From assembly GCA_019894875.1 (NCBI GenBank), contig JAGXNR010000131.1, forward strand, positions 697 to 7,479: 6,783 nucleotides of DNA, written 5' to 3'. Origin of the DNA: Promethearchaeota archaeon (GTDB taxonomy: Archaea > Asgardarchaeota > Lokiarchaeia > Sigynarchaeales > SOKP01). Positions within the stretch are counted from its first letter, which is position 1, and every line of letters begins with the position of its first letter. The notes under the pieces are model-generated. The model had not been told where the DNA came from, did no database searches, and saw nothing but the letters and a program-made list of their open reading frames with translations. The position numbers and the translations under genes are program-made. This document shows positions 6,757-6,783 of this stretch, piece after piece.

Positions 6757-6783
6757 TAAGGGATGTTAATAATCCCTTATTGG
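6753..6783. repeat. Perfect 12-bp inverted repeat at the window end, probable fold-back artefact
   Basis: The arms CCAATAAGGGAT (6753-6764) and ATCCCTTATTGG (6772-6783) are exact reverse complements around a 7-base spacer (GTTAATA). The inner-gene arm is coding sequence for the conserved PLLV of pyruvate phosphate dikinase, while the outer arm, exactly flush with the last base, breaks the frame with TAA. A palindrome that ends precisely at the contig edge and destroys a conserved motif at the arm boundary is what template-switch chimeras or assembly-graph fold-backs look like. A genuine hairpin is the less likely alternative. Confidence 0.8.

Noticed and set aside
6754..6768. ppdK as a real pseudogene or N-terminally shortened enzyme starting at TTG
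   Set aside because: The loss would remove the first part of the ATP-grasp domain while every other catalytic motif is intact, and the stop lies in the loop of a palindrome that ends at the contig edge. An artefact explains this more simply.
6753..6783. Inverted repeat as a transposon end or rho-independent terminator
   Set aside because: The inner arm is conserved ppdK coding sequence, there is no transposase or target duplication, and the outer arm coincides exactly with the sequence end.
1..6783. A defence, mobile or otherwise novel multi-gene system
   Set aside because: All five genes belong to recognisable housekeeping or metabolic families. No nuclease, toxin, recombinase, repeat array or unexplained ORF was found.

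Overview
The window is AT-rich, roughly one third G+C by eye. It carries five protein-coding genes, all on the minus strand, so the transcription order is from high to low coordinate. Both ends cut a gene, which suggests a whole metagenomic or single-cell contig. I see no tRNA, rRNA, CRISPR array or insertion sequence, and no non-coding stretch longer than 131 bases.

Organism. The content points to an archaeon, plausibly an Asgard (Promethearchaeota) lineage. The tyrosyl-tRNA synthetase is of the archaeal/eukaryotic type and, compared from memory, reads closest to plant and protist cytosolic enzymes. The small metallophosphoesterase resembles the eukaryotic retromer subunit Vps29 more than bacterial YfcE. 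An ADP-forming acyl-CoA synthetase alpha subunit is typical of archaea. Short AT-rich leaders with TATA-like boxes and no Shine-Dalgarno also fit. The assignment is inference; no phylogeny was run.

Layout. At the right edge (4339-6783) is pyruvate, phosphate dikinase without about its first 88 residues. Its 5' end runs into a perfect 12-bp inverted repeat at the last 31 bases, with an in-frame stop in the loop, probably an assembly or amplification fold-back. A 131-bp gap holds a candidate U-tract terminator and a candidate TATA promoter. A tight three-gene cluster follows: tyrosyl-tRNA synthetase (3098-4207), acyl-CoA synthetase (ADP-forming) alpha subunit (1613-3079, TTG start with a good Shine-Dalgarno), and the Vps29-like phosphoesterase (973-1602), with gaps of 18 and 10 bases. 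After a 99-bp gap with its own AT-rich promoter-like sequence comes a class V (serine/alanine-glyoxylate type) aminotransferase (1-873), whose C-terminus is cut by the left edge.

How the genes relate. Pyruvate phosphate dikinase interconverts pyruvate and PEP using ATP, AMP and PPi. The ADP-forming synthetase makes ATP from an acyl-CoA thioester. The aminotransferase probably uses or makes pyruvate, alanine, serine or glyoxylate. Together they suggest a peptide- or organic-acid-using central metabolism. The synthetase and phosphoesterase appear to share a transcript with the acyl-CoA synthetase without an obvious biochemical link. The points most worth a second look are the Vps29-like protein with a complete metal site, the eukaryote-like TyrRS, and the palindrome at the contig end.
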